A stretch of DNA of 12,219 nucleotides from Candidatus Hydrothermarchaeota archaeon. Its GTDB lineage: Archaea; Hydrothermarchaeota; Hydrothermarchaeia; Hydrothermarchaeales; WAQR01. Made by a program: the position numbers and the translations under genes. This document shows, one piece after another, positions 1-6,761 of this stretch (position 1 is the first letter of the stretch; every line of letters begins with the position of its first letter). Below the pieces are notes generated by a model. The model did no database searches. It saw only the letters and a list, made by a program, of their open reading frames with translations, and was not told the origin of the DNA. The stretch spans positions 1-12,219 of the forward strand of contig WAQR01000047.1 in the NCBI GenBank assembly GCA_015520145.1, in the 5' to 3' direction.

Positions 1-1
1 A

Positions 2-235
2 TCCATCCCGACACATAAAAGGGTTCAAAAATACCTGAGCGACACAAAAGAAGAGCTAAAAGAGATATCCTGTGAGAAAGAGGATAGAGAACTCTTTTTA
101 AAAAAGACAGGTGAAATAAAAAAACGGACAGAAAAGCTGATAGACGCTGTATATCCATTTCTTGCAGGGCGGTCTGCCCTCGAATCACTCATAGAATGGA
201 TAGATGAATTCTTCGAACAGCCTGTAATGTCGTGA
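2..235 (+). CDS. C-terminal 77 codons of an unrecognised helical protein (5' end outside window)
   Basis: An open frame runs from the window edge to a TGA at 233-235 and gives 77 residues ending EFFEQPVMS. The visible part is highly charged (runs such as KEELKEISCEKEDREL and KKTGEIKKRTEKL) and looks alpha-helical, possibly coiled coil, followed by a short amphipathic end with ALESLIEWIDEFF. There is no transmembrane segment and only one Cys. I do not recognise the family. The protein converges with the membrane polyferredoxin gene that ends at 291, leaving about 55 bp with no obvious hairpin terminator. That this is a real gene end rests on the frame staying open to the edge and on the protein-like composition; no function can be given. 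Confidence 0.6.
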   Translation, partial: SIPTHKRVQKYLSDTKEELKEISCEKEDRELFLKKTGEIKKRTEKLIDAVYPFLAGRSALESLIEWIDEFFEQPVMS

Positions 236-290
236 TTACAGGTCTCGTATCTGCGTCGTATCTAAAATCAATCTTCAATCTTCAAATGCT

Positions 291-1808
291 TCACATCGCA
301 GTTCTCATTATCATCGGCTGTGAGATGAGCCACAGGCTCACAATCGAAAATCCTACCAGAACCAGAAGCTGGGGTAAAAGGCTGTGCATGGCCTGTTTCT
401 CGTCTTCGAACGTCTGCCTTGCAACCTTTGATGCGACATAAATCGAGAATGCGTGTCCTGTGACCACAAGAAAGACCTGGATATACCATATTGCACTAAG
501 TGAGAGTACAGGCCCGGGGTTCATGCCGGCAGTTCCAAAGATGTCCCAACCCCATCCAAACGGGTCAGAGAGCACTGGGACTATCTTCTGGGATTCCCTG
601 AAAAAGTGCATGGTATTATGGGCGAGGTGATAGAACAGGGCAATAGGCAGCAGGGAATATGCATAATTGATAAATATGGTCTTTAACTGGACACTGTGAT
701 TTGCCGAGGCTATCTTTGACAGCCAGCATAAAATATAATATACCGCTGGAAATAGGAAAAGCAATCCTGCCATCAGTACGGTGAACACGAAATAATAGCC
801 AAGTCCGGTAATCTCCTGGAGTCCTGCCGTCCAATTTGACCAGGCAGGTATCATGGTAATGCCGTGGAATGCCGTCATACTGAGCATGACAAGCGAGAGA
901 TATGCCTCGTCCTTCCTGGTCTCTCTCGGCTTTACCAGGTCACTGGCAAATGGGCGGATATTAAAAGAGATGTTGTCATGCCTGCAACTCTTGATACATT
1001 CTGTACAGAGGATACAGTATGTGTTCACGTCCATCTTCCTGGGATATTCGAAGGTAGGACACGGATATCCCAGCTCGTTTCCATGCTTACAATCCCCTGT
1101 CTTACACCGTTCCCTGCATATTTTTTCATCTTTTCTCCTAAGTTCCACGCTGGAAAACATCGAATAAAGCCCGCTTATCCGTCCGACCAGACAGGCGTAC
1201 CTGCAAAAAGGTTTTCCTTTAAACAGCACCGCGGGCACGACTGCCATAAAAAGGATAAGCAGCGCCAGATAGGCAGTCGCCATTGGGCTGGATGTGATGT
1301 CATATCCAAGCTCCAGCCAGGTCAGCACCAGGAAAAGCAGGGTTGCAAGATATATGTTATTGAGCCTTTTAGGCCATTTAAGATTCAACGTGAAGAGGTC
1401 TTCGTCTTTGCGCCTCTTCCAGAAGTGGAGCCTTCTAATCCAGTCAGTCACAGCGTTCCACGGGCATATAAAACACCATATCTTCCCTGCAAAGATTATC
1501 ACAAAGACAATCCCTGCCCACCAGATTATCCAGGTCAAAATGATGGCGATGTTGGATGACGGGCTCTGCGTCCCGAAGAGCCCGGAAAATATGACAAGGA
1601 AGAACAAAAAGACAACAGGGAGCTGGAAGAGTGGCTGGAAATATCGCTTCTTCACCACCTGTCTGATAATCCCTGTACCCAGGATATCATATCTGTAACC
1701 ACGCACCTTCCTGTCCTGTTTTTCAAAATATTCAACGATTCCAAAGGTTAAAAATAATATCATTATGATAGAACCAAAAAAAAGGTAATCTGGAATGCCC
1801 GGTATCAT
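291..1808 (-). CDS. NapH/NosR-type polytopic membrane 4Fe-4S protein with a His-rich C-terminal membrane domain
   Basis: A 505-residue membrane protein with about 9-10 hydrophobic segments. It has the paired loop cysteines of NapH/NosR/RdxA-type membrane electron-transfer proteins: CFICP at 112-116 and CRYAC at 202-206. A soluble loop then carries C231, C235, C240 and C250 and a compact C265-x2-C268-x2-C271-x3-C275 set, enough for up to two 4Fe-4S clusters. After residue about 300 there are four more membrane spans with H315, H394, H397, H401 (in FYHLAHNTMHFF) and H452, a pattern that could hold heme b or another metal; that is inference. The family passes electrons between quinols or membrane donors and soluble redox partners. 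The start has GAGG about 8 nt upstream and a TATA-like element (minus-strand CATATATTAACC, 1831-1842) at a suitable distance. It is divergent from an ArsR-type regulator gene and probably controlled by it. The substrate and partner are unknown. Confidence 0.85.
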   Translation of the reverse strand: MIPGIPDYLFFGSIIMILFLTFGIVEYFEKQDRKVRGYRYDILGTGIIRQVVKKRYFQPLFQLPVVFLFFLVIFSGLFGTQSPSSNIAIILTWIIWWAGIVFVIIFAGKIWCFICPWNAVTDWIRRLHFWKRRKDEDLFTLNLKWPKRLNNIYLATLLFLVLTWLELGYDITSSPMATAYLALLILFMAVVPAVLFKGKPFCRYACLVGRISGLYSMFSSVELRRKDEKICRERCKTGDCKHGNELGYPCPTFEYPRKMDVNTYCILCTECIKSCRHDNISFNIRPFASDLVKPRETRKDEAYLSLVMLSMTAFHGITMIPAWSNWTAGLQEITGLGYYFVFTVLMAGLLFLFPAVYYILCWLSKIASANHSVQLKTIFINYAYSLLPIALFYHLAHNTMHFFRESQKIVPVLSDPFGWGWDIFGTAGMNPGPVLSLSAIWYIQVFLVVTGHAFSIYVASKVARQTFEDEKQAMHSLLPQLLVLVGFSIVSLWLISQPMIMRTAM

Positions 1809-1829
1809 GGTGCGCCTCTATGTCAGAGA

Positions 1830-1870
1830 TGGTTAATATATGTATCGTTTTCAATAACATTTATTAACCA
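1830..1870. promoter_or_regulatory. Divergent promoter with a perfect 9-bp inverted repeat, probable operator
   Basis: TGGTTAATA (1830-1838) is matched exactly by TATTAACCA (1862-1870), 23 bp apart, in the only gap between the membrane polyferredoxin gene (minus, starts 1808) and the ArsR-type gene (plus, starts 1891). The left arm merges with the minus-strand TATA-like element. The right arm lies where a TATA or upstream promoter element would be for a leaderless or short-leader transcript starting near 1890. A dimeric winged-helix repressor bound here would shut both promoters. That the neighbouring ArsR protein is the binder is inference from position. Confidence 0.6.
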
Positions 1871-1890
1871 AATGAGTAATAATAGAATCC

Positions 1891-2388
1891 ATGTTCAAGG
1901 CCATATCAAGCAGGACTCGCAGGGAGATGCTGAAGATTTTATCAAAAAAACAGATGCATGTCTCAGGTATTTCCAGGGAGCTTGGGATATCTACGCCTGT
2001 GGCATCCAAGCACCTGAAGATCCTGGAAAGCGCTGGGCTTGTGGAGAAGACAGTATTTGGCAGGAGCCATGTGTTCAAGGCCAGGATAGAGAAGATTTAC
2101 GAGGTACTGGATGAGATGGGGGATACTGCCGAAATAGAGGTATCAAAAGGTGCCAATGTCCTGGATGCCCTAAGACAGGTTGCAGGGGTTGAATTGCAGA
2201 AGATGGGAGAGCGGGAGTTTGTCACGTCAATCGATGGCGATGAGGGATATTATGTCTACGAGGTGAACGGGAAGCTGCCTGATGTCAGCATGGACAGGTT
2301 CAAATTCGACAGGGATGTCACGGTAGAACTGAAAAAGATACTCCATGTGAGGAAAAAGAAGCTGAATGTAAAGGTGAAGCTGGCCTGA
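1891..2388 (+). CDS. ArsR-family winged-helix repressor with a C-terminal DUF4430-like (transcobalamin-like) domain
   Basis: 165 residues. Residues 1-75 form an ArsR-type winged helix: FKAISSRTRREMLKIL, a helix-turn-helix near 26-47 (ISRELGISTPVASKHLKIL), then a wing near 49-63. Classical ArsR metal-site cysteines are absent; there is no Cys in the protein. Residues about 81-151 resemble the DUF4430 beta-grasp fold: GANVLDAL at the start, a central FVTSIDGDEGYYVYEVNGKLP, and a closing strand DVTVELKKI. In other proteins this fold occurs in extracellular or transcobalamin-like ligand binders, so here it may sense a ligand. ATG 1891 is the first start after an in-frame stop at 1873-1875, and no clear ribosome site precedes it, suggesting a leaderless mRNA. 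The gene is divergent from the membrane polyferredoxin, the likely target, and probably autoregulated. The wHTH call is firm; the C-terminal assignment is by eye. Confidence 0.85.
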   Translation: MFKAISSRTRREMLKILSKKQMHVSGISRELGISTPVASKHLKILESAGLVEKTVFGRSHVFKARIEKIYEVLDEMGDTAEIEVSKGANVLDALRQVAGVELQKMGEREFVTSIDGDEGYYVYEVNGKLPDVSMDRFKFDRDVTVELKKILHVRKKKLNVKVKLA

Positions 2389-2401
2389 GTTCTATCTGTA
2401 T

Positions 2402-2420
2402 GCAGGTTCTGCCTGTTTTT
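2402..2420 (+). terminator. Small hairpin plus T-tract after the ArsR-type gene
   Basis: GCAGG (2402-2406) can pair with CCTGT (2412-2416) over a 5-nt loop, followed by TTTT to 2420, 14 bp after the stop of the ArsR-type gene. Archaeal termination depends mainly on T-runs, so the T-tract is the stronger part. The stem is short and may be chance. Confidence 0.35.
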
Positions 2421-2459
2421 ACGTAAATCCTTTTAACTTAAGATTTTTGATAGAAAAGC

Positions 2460-2505
2460 TAAATATACCTGTTACATAAAATGTGATGAGTTAAGGTTAA
2501 CCTAA
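2460..2505 (+). promoter_or_regulatory. feoB operon promoter with DtxR-type operator over the predicted transcription start
   Basis: TAAATATA (2460-2467) is a good archaeal TATA element, predicting transcription start near 2490-2493. TAAGGTTAACCTAA (2492-2505) differs by one base from the symmetric TTAGGTTAACCTAA, the type of site bound by DtxR/IdeR/MntR metalloregulators. Its core AGGTTAACCT (2494-2503) is a perfect palindrome. Sitting on the start site, a metal-loaded repressor would block transcription when iron (or manganese) is plentiful. Two DtxR-type genes lie in the same operon, so a feedback loop is likely. The operator assignment is by consensus from memory. Confidence 0.7.
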
Positions 2506-2510
2506 CAGCG

Positions 2511-2533
2511 GCAGGTAAGCAGGTCAAGCAGGT
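2511..2533 (+). repeat. Three spaced GCAGGT repeats in the feoB leader
   Basis: GCAGGT occurs at 2511-2516, 2519-2524 and 2528-2533, just before the feoB ATG at 2541. The last copy supplies AGGT about 7 nt upstream of the start and is the likely ribosome site. The two upstream copies are either chance or decoy/standby sites. Confidence 0.4.
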
Positions 2534-2540
2534 AATACAT

Positions 2541-4505
2541 ATGCATCAACATCACAAAGAAGTAATGAAGATTGGAAAGAAGGTTGTCCTGGTCGGAAAT
2601 CCCAATGTCGGGAAGAGTGCGATATTCGGGCTTTTGACCGGCAGGTACGTCATGGTATCCAACTATCCAGGTACAACAGTGGAACTGATGCAGGGATATG
2701 CCACCTTCGACAAAGAGACGCTTTTAATCGACACCCCGGGAGTTAACAGCCTCCTGCCGATGTCAGAAGACGAGAAAGTAACCCGGGACATCCTTTTAAA
2801 CGAGGAAATAGAAACTGTCATCCAGGTCGTGGATGCCAAGAACCTGAGAAGGGGACTTTTGATTACCATTCAACTGGCAGAGATGGGCCTGCCGTTCATC
2901 CTGAACCTGAACATGGAAGACGAGGCAAGGAGCAGGGGCATTTCAATCGACTCGAAAAAGCTGTCAGAAGAATTCGGTGTGGATACCGTCGCCACGGTAG
3001 CAACCCAGAAAAAGGGCATAAATAACCTGGTTCAAAAGATCAGGGATTCCAGGGCGTCCAGTTACCGTATGGAATACAGCAGGGATATAGAAGAAGGGAT
3101 AAAGAAGATAGAAGGCATACTGCCGGATACGAATATCTCAAAAAGGAGCATCGCCTTGATGCTCATTGCAGGTGACAAAAGCCTGAGCGAGTGGTTATAT
3201 AAACACCTATCAAAAAAGGATATCTCAAGGATAGAAAAGATAAGGCTTGATATTCAAAGGGGGTATGACGAACCGCTCGGCTACATAATAAATACGCAGA
3301 GACTCGAATGCCTGGACGGGATACTGGAAAAGGCAGTCACCAGGTCAGAGACAGACACATTTACCATATCTGAAAAGATAGGTAGCCTTTCAATGCATCC
3401 TGTCTTTGGAGTACCTATCCTCATTTTTGTCCTGTTTTTGATGTACAAATTTGTCGGAGAATTCGGGGCACAGACCATGGTTGATTATTTTGAGGGCGTG
3501 ATATTCGGGGAGTACGTGAACCCCTGGTCTATCAAAGTGGTTGAAGCCCTGATACCTGTAGGGATAATCCAGGAACTCCTTGTCGGGCAGTATGGAATAA
3601 TCACGATGGCACTTACATACGCACTTGCGATTATCCTGCCAGTCCTTGCCACATTCTTTATAGCATTCGGGATACTTGAAGATTCGGGCTATCTCCCAAG
3701 GCTTGCAATAATGGTCAACAGGGCATTCAATGTAATCGGTCTAAACGGCAAGGCAGTCCTCCCGATGGTTCTGGGTCTTGGTTGCGATACAATGGCGACC
3801 ATGACCACAAGGATACTTGAGACCAGGAAGGAACGGATAATCGTCACCCTGCTTCTCGCACTTGCAGTCCCGTGCTCAGCACAGCTTGGGGTGATACTCG
3901 GAATGCTTAGTGGAGTATCTTTGAAGGCTGGTATTATCTGGGCAGGGGTGATGATCATGGTGCTGCTTGTCATCGGGTACCTGGCATCCCTGATTGTCCC
4001 GGGGAAGGGTTCTGACTTCATCCTCGAACTCCCGCCTATAAGGATGCCACACCTGGAAAACATTGTAGTAAAGACCCTTGCCAGGATCGAATGGTATTTA
4101 AAAGAGGCGGTACCGCTTTTTATTCTCGGCACACTTATCTTATTTACATTCGATAAGATCGGCCTTTTATCAGTGATTGAGGAGGCAGCATCGCCGGTTG
4201 TTGTGGGGTTCCTGGGTCTGCCGAGAGAGGCTACTGCTGCGTTCCTTATCGGGTTTCTTAGAAGAGATTACGGTGCGGCAGGTCTCTTTGCATTGCAGAT
4301 GGACGGCATGCTTGACCCGATACAGATTCTTGTAAGCCTTGTCACCATGACCCTGTTTGTCCCGTGCATTGCAAACTTCTTTATGATAATAAAGGAGAGG
4401 GGTGTGAAGATAGCGATTTTAATGGTTTCGTTCATCTTCCCGTTTGCATTCATAATCGGCGGGATTTTGAATTTTCTGTTGAGATATTTCGAGGTAGTAT
4501 TGTAG
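2541..4505 (+). CDS. feoB: Ferrous iron transporter FeoB
   Basis: A 654-residue FeoB, near the low end of the usual length. The N-terminal G domain shows G1 GNPNVGKS (19-26), G2 GTT (44-46), G3 DTPG (64-67), the VVDAKNLRRGL region (96-106) and G4 NMED (124-127), then a helical guanine-dissociation-inhibitor region up to about 280. About nine membrane segments follow. Gate-type cysteines are present: GLGC415DTMA, PC445SAQ and VPC609IAN. The first differs from the GCNVPA of E. coli FeoB, so this belongs to a variant subfamily in which substrate metal should not be assumed. The protein imports Fe(II) across the cytoplasmic membrane, gated by GTP. There is no fused FeoA; the FeoA domain lies two genes downstream on a DtxR-type protein. 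The start could be ATG 2541 or ATG 2565; the first has AGGT at good spacing. It heads a four-gene operon. Confidence 0.95.
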   Translation: MHQHHKEVMKIGKKVVLVGNPNVGKSAIFGLLTGRYVMVSNYPGTTVELMQGYATFDKETLLIDTPGVNSLLPMSEDEKVTRDILLNEEIETVIQVVDAKNLRRGLLITIQLAEMGLPFILNLNMEDEARSRGISIDSKKLSEEFGVDTVATVATQKKGINNLVQKIRDSRASSYRMEYSRDIEEGIKKIEGILPDTNISKRSIALMLIAGDKSLSEWLYKHLSKKDISRIEKIRLDIQRGYDEPLGYIINTQRLECLDGILEKAVTRSETDTFTISEKIGSLSMHPVFGVPILIFVLFLMYKFVGEFGAQTMVDYFEGVIFGEYVNPWSIKVVEALIPVGIIQELLVGQYGIITMALTYALAIILPVLATFFIAFGILEDSGYLPRLAIMVNRAFNVIGLNGKAVLPMVLGLGCDTMATMTTRILETRKERIIVTLLLALAVPCSAQLGVILGMLSGVSLKAGIIWAGVMIMVLLVIGYLASLIVPGKGSDFILELPPIRMPHLENIVVKTLARIEWYLKEAVPLFILGTLILFTFDKIGLLSVIEEAASPVVVGFLGLPREATAAFLIGFLRRDYGAAGLFALQMDGMLDPIQILVSLVTMTLFVPCIANFFMIIKERGVKIAILMVSFIFPFAFIIGGILNFLLRYFEVVL

Positions 4506-4517
4506 GTAGTATTAGTA

Positions 4518-4733
4518 ATGGAAGAGAATAAAAAATGTCCGCTTTGCGGATACGAATTCACGAAATCGGGCATGGAACATGAATGTAAACACTGCCCTAT
4601 GGGAGGCTGCGACCTGATATGCTGTCCAAATTGTAATTATCAGTTCGTTGAAGATTCCAAAATAGTAAGAGGGATAAGAGAAGGGATGAGAAAGATATTA
4701 AAAAGAGGAAACGAGGAGAGTGATGGAAGATAA
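4518..4733 (+). CDS. Small Cys-rich (zinc-ribbon or Fe-binding) protein of the feo operon
   Basis: 71 residues with eight cysteines: C7-x2-C10 in KKCPLCGYEF, C23-x2-C26, C31, and C35, C36, C39 in CCPNCNYQF, plus H21. The two CxxCxY-F knuckles look like a zinc ribbon; the middle CKHCPMGGC could hold a second metal. There is no membrane segment, so it is not the known FeoB-associated Cys-rich membrane protein. The tail (48-71) is basic and helical. It begins 12 bp after feoB and its TAA shares one base with the next ATG (TAATG at 4731-4735), so it is cotranslated with the regulator-FeoA gene. A role as metal carrier, sensor or FeoB partner is inferred from context only. Confidence 0.85.
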   Translation: MEENKKCPLCGYEFTKSGMEHECKHCPMGGCDLICCPNCNYQFVEDSKIVRGIREGMRKILKRGNEESDGR

Positions 4734-5392
4734 TGGGAAGTATAGAGGAACAGAGGATAGATGAACTTCTGGAATTGATCTGGACGATGGAGGAGGAAGG
4801 CAACAGGGTGATGGAGGATATCGTAGACAGGTCAGATGACGACATGGCCAGATCTGTATTGGAGAAGATGGAAAATGATACGATTTACATCGCGGGGGAA
4901 GAGGTAAAATTTACAAAAAAAGGCAAAAAGATCGCTGAGAGCATAATAAGGAGGCACAGGCTTGCAGAGAGGCTTTTATCAGAGGTGTTTGAGCTTGAGT
5001 CCAAAAACGTCCATCAGGAAGCATGCAAGTTCGAGCATATTCTAAGCCCGGAAGTCACTGATAGTGTCTGCACCTTCCTTGGCCATCCGCCGGTATGCCC
5101 GCATGGAAAACCTATCCCGCGGGGTGTGTGCTGTACCAGATTCAAAAAAGAGGTAAAACCACTTGTGGTCTCTATTAAGGACCTTGAGCCGGGAGATGAG
5201 GGCAGGATAGTGTTTATAACTCCAAAAGAACACGCAAGGCTTGACCGTCTAGGGTCTCTTGGGATAATACCTGGAAGTACAATCAGGCTGCACCAGAAGA
5301 GCCCAACGTATGTTATAAAAATCGGGGAGACCGACCTGGCACTGGATAGAGAGATAGCAAAAGAGATATATGTAAAGAAGATAGGGGGATAG
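4733..5392 (+). CDS. DtxR-type metal-sensing domain fused to a C-terminal FeoA (SH3-like) domain
   Basis: 219 residues. The DtxR dimerisation/metal domain is clear: RRHRLAERLL (73-82) and VHQEACKFEH (93-102), giving H75, E79, H94, C98, E101 and H102, the set that coordinates metal in DtxR/IdeR, with the Cys typical of iron-type rather than MntR-type sensors. A C122-P-H-G motif and C133-C134 follow. Residues about 146-216 are a FeoA domain with LEPGDEGRI and LGSLGIIPGSTIRL. The N-terminal winged helix is odd: against its neighbour at 5396 it is about five residues shorter, and the recognition helix reads SDDDMARSVLEKM instead of the usual APPSAVEMLKKM. It may bind DNA poorly and act on FeoB as a metal-gated FeoA. 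It overlaps the preceding gene by one base and is 3 bp from the next. Annotators may call it a metal-dependent transcriptional regulator or a FeoA family protein. Confidence 0.9.
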   Translation: MGSIEEQRIDELLELIWTMEEEGNRVMEDIVDRSDDDMARSVLEKMENDTIYIAGEEVKFTKKGKKIAESIIRRHRLAERLLSEVFELESKNVHQEACKFEHILSPEVTDSVCTFLGHPPVCPHGKPIPRGVCCTRFKKEVKPLVVSIKDLEPGDEGRIVFITPKEHARLDRLGSLGIIPGSTIRLHQKSPTYVIKIGETDLALDREIAKEIYVKKIGG

Positions 5393-5395
5393 GGT

Positions 5396-5812
5396 ATGGG
5401 ATTATCTGAAAATACAGAGGAATACCTTGAAATCCTCTACCTTCTGGAAGAGGAGGGGAAGAAGGTTGCAAAGATAAATGAGATATCTGTGAGTCTGGAT
5501 ATCGCTCCGCCAAGTGCTGTGGAGATGCTGAAAAAGATGGAGACAAATGGGCTTGTAAATTATGAGGCACGGGTGGGTATCAGTCTTACTAAGAAAGGAC
5601 GGGCGAAGGCAAGGCAGATAATTAGAAACCACAGGCTTGCAGAAAGGCTTTTAACAGATATCCTGGATATGAAGATAGATGAAGAGGCTATCTGCGGGAT
5701 GGAGCACCATATCTCTGAAGAGATTGCAGACGCGGTCTGCACATCTCTCAACCATCCAAGGAAATGCCCGCATGGTAAAGATGTCCCTAAAGGGAAGTGC
5801 TGCCAGATATAG
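5396..5812 (+). CDS. DtxR-family metal-dependent transcriptional repressor
   Basis: 138 residues, the short form with only the winged helix and metal/dimerisation domains. The N-terminus SENTEEYLEILYLLEEEG matches the family opening, with Glu9 where MntR has Asp and DtxR has Met. The recognition helix IAPPSAVEMLKKMETNGLV (36-54) is canonical. Metal residues visible are H79, E83, C100, E103 and H104 (in CGMEHH), followed by CPHG (124-127) and a terminal KCC. It lacks the third SH3-like domain, which is present on the preceding gene instead. It is probably the repressor that binds the DtxR-type box at 2492-2505 and so controls its own operon in response to Fe(II); Mn(II) cannot be excluded. It is the last gene of the operon. 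Confidence 0.9.
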   Translation: MGLSENTEEYLEILYLLEEEGKKVAKINEISVSLDIAPPSAVEMLKKMETNGLVNYEARVGISLTKKGRAKARQIIRNHRLAERLLTDILDMKIDEEAICGMEHHISEEIADAVCTSLNHPRKCPHGKDVPKGKCCQI

Positions 5813-5851
5813 TTAGATGCTCTTAATTTATGCAGATGTCACCCTAGTTAA

Positions 5852-6739
5852 TTAAAAGAGTTCGGTTAGATAAATTTTATATGCTCCAAGTTTCCCGCCG
5901 TAATTTCCTGCGGATATCTTCACCACCCCGCTTATCTCTGTGGCACTACGTATAGCCGCCTGCATAGCTCCCTTGACTGTATCGAGATTGATACCATTTA
6001 TCACTATCTCTGGAATCGACTCAACACCTTCAGGCACCTTCGAATCCTTGATTTTCTTCTTCAGTGTCGGACAGTAGGGATGGTTGGTTGTTGGTCCAAT
6101 CTCTGGATAGCGGGTCTCGACCTTTGAACCTGCTGAGCAGATATCAAATGATGTGATTGCACCGTCAATCCCTCCGACTGCTTCGACTGCTGCCTCGCCA
6201 GCTTTTAGTGCTGCATCCTCACTTTTGCACATGAACCACACGTTTCCGCCCATGACACCTTTCGCGTATCCCAGGTCCCGCTCTATTAGAAATTCGCCCA
6301 TCATGAGCGGGACATTTATTACTTCACGGCCGAAGCGGTTCTCGACCCACTCATAACCATCACCGCAGTGACCGACTCTGTCCATCATATCTATCACATC
6401 GTCAGAATCTAGGGCGTTGAATATCCTGGTTGTCGGCACGACAAGCACCCCCTGCCTTATCCTCAGCGAATATTCGTACTCGAATTTCGAGATATCTTTG
6501 CTGTAGTTCGCCCAGACCTGGACAATAGCCCCTTTCCTTTTGTCTGGCGTTTCGTCTTCATCAAGCCATTTTTCGATTCCTCCTTCCGTCCTCCCGACGA
6601 CTGTTGATGGCAGTGCAGTTGCACCAAGTGCAGCCCTTTTGAGATACCGCTCGTTCTTTGCCGTGATGATTATCCTGGAAAAAATGCCGGCAAATGCCTC
6701 ACAGTAAGTGTCCTCGATTTCGATTCCATTTATTTGCAT
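5852..6739 (-). CDS. ftr: Formylmethanofuran:tetrahydromethanopterin formyltransferase
   Basis: 295 residues against about 296-297 for known Ftr. It opens with MQINGIEIEDTYCEAF and ends with VVKISAGNYGGKLGAYKIY, both family hallmarks. PEIVINGIN places Glu244 where I recall the M. kandleri catalytic Glu245. The enzyme is cytoplasmic and moves the formyl group between methanofuran and tetrahydromethanopterin, step two of CO2-reducing methanogenesis, or its reverse in methane/alkane oxidation. The N-terminal half departs from methanogen Ftr as I remember it: ALPSTVVGRTEGGIE replaces the usual GFGTSVIMCPAEAGI, so this may be a second, divergent Ftr. No fwd/fmd or mch genes are near. The TATA-like run at 6762-6771 is about 25 bp from the ATG and there is no ribosome site, so the mRNA is probably leaderless. 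It lies downstream of the GTPase gene on the same strand with a 129-bp gap. Confidence 0.95.
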   Translation of the reverse strand: MQINGIEIEDTYCEAFAGIFSRIIITAKNERYLKRAALGATALPSTVVGRTEGGIEKWLDEDETPDKRKGAIVQVWANYSKDISKFEYEYSLRIRQGVLVVPTTRIFNALDSDDVIDMMDRVGHCGDGYEWVENRFGREVINVPLMMGEFLIERDLGYAKGVMGGNVWFMCKSEDAALKAGEAAVEAVGGIDGAITSFDICSAGSKVETRYPEIGPTTNHPYCPTLKKKIKDSKVPEGVESIPEIVINGINLDTVKGAMQAAIRSATEISGVVKISAGNYGGKLGAYKIYLTELF

Positions 6740-6761
6740 GAGGTTGATTTAGAACGACTGG

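Noticed and set aside
864..1559. Long plus-strand open frame (231 codons)
   Set aside because: It lies antisense inside the membrane polyferredoxin gene, and its translation is Pro/His/Lys-rich without family motifs; the minus-strand protein has clear Cys motifs and membrane spans.
3689..4132. Minus-strand open frame of 147 codons
   Set aside because: Antisense to the FeoB membrane domain, where long shadow frames are common.
4268..4573. Minus-strand open frame spanning the feoB end
   Set aside because: Antisense to the feoB 3' end and the Cys-rich gene; no protein-like features.
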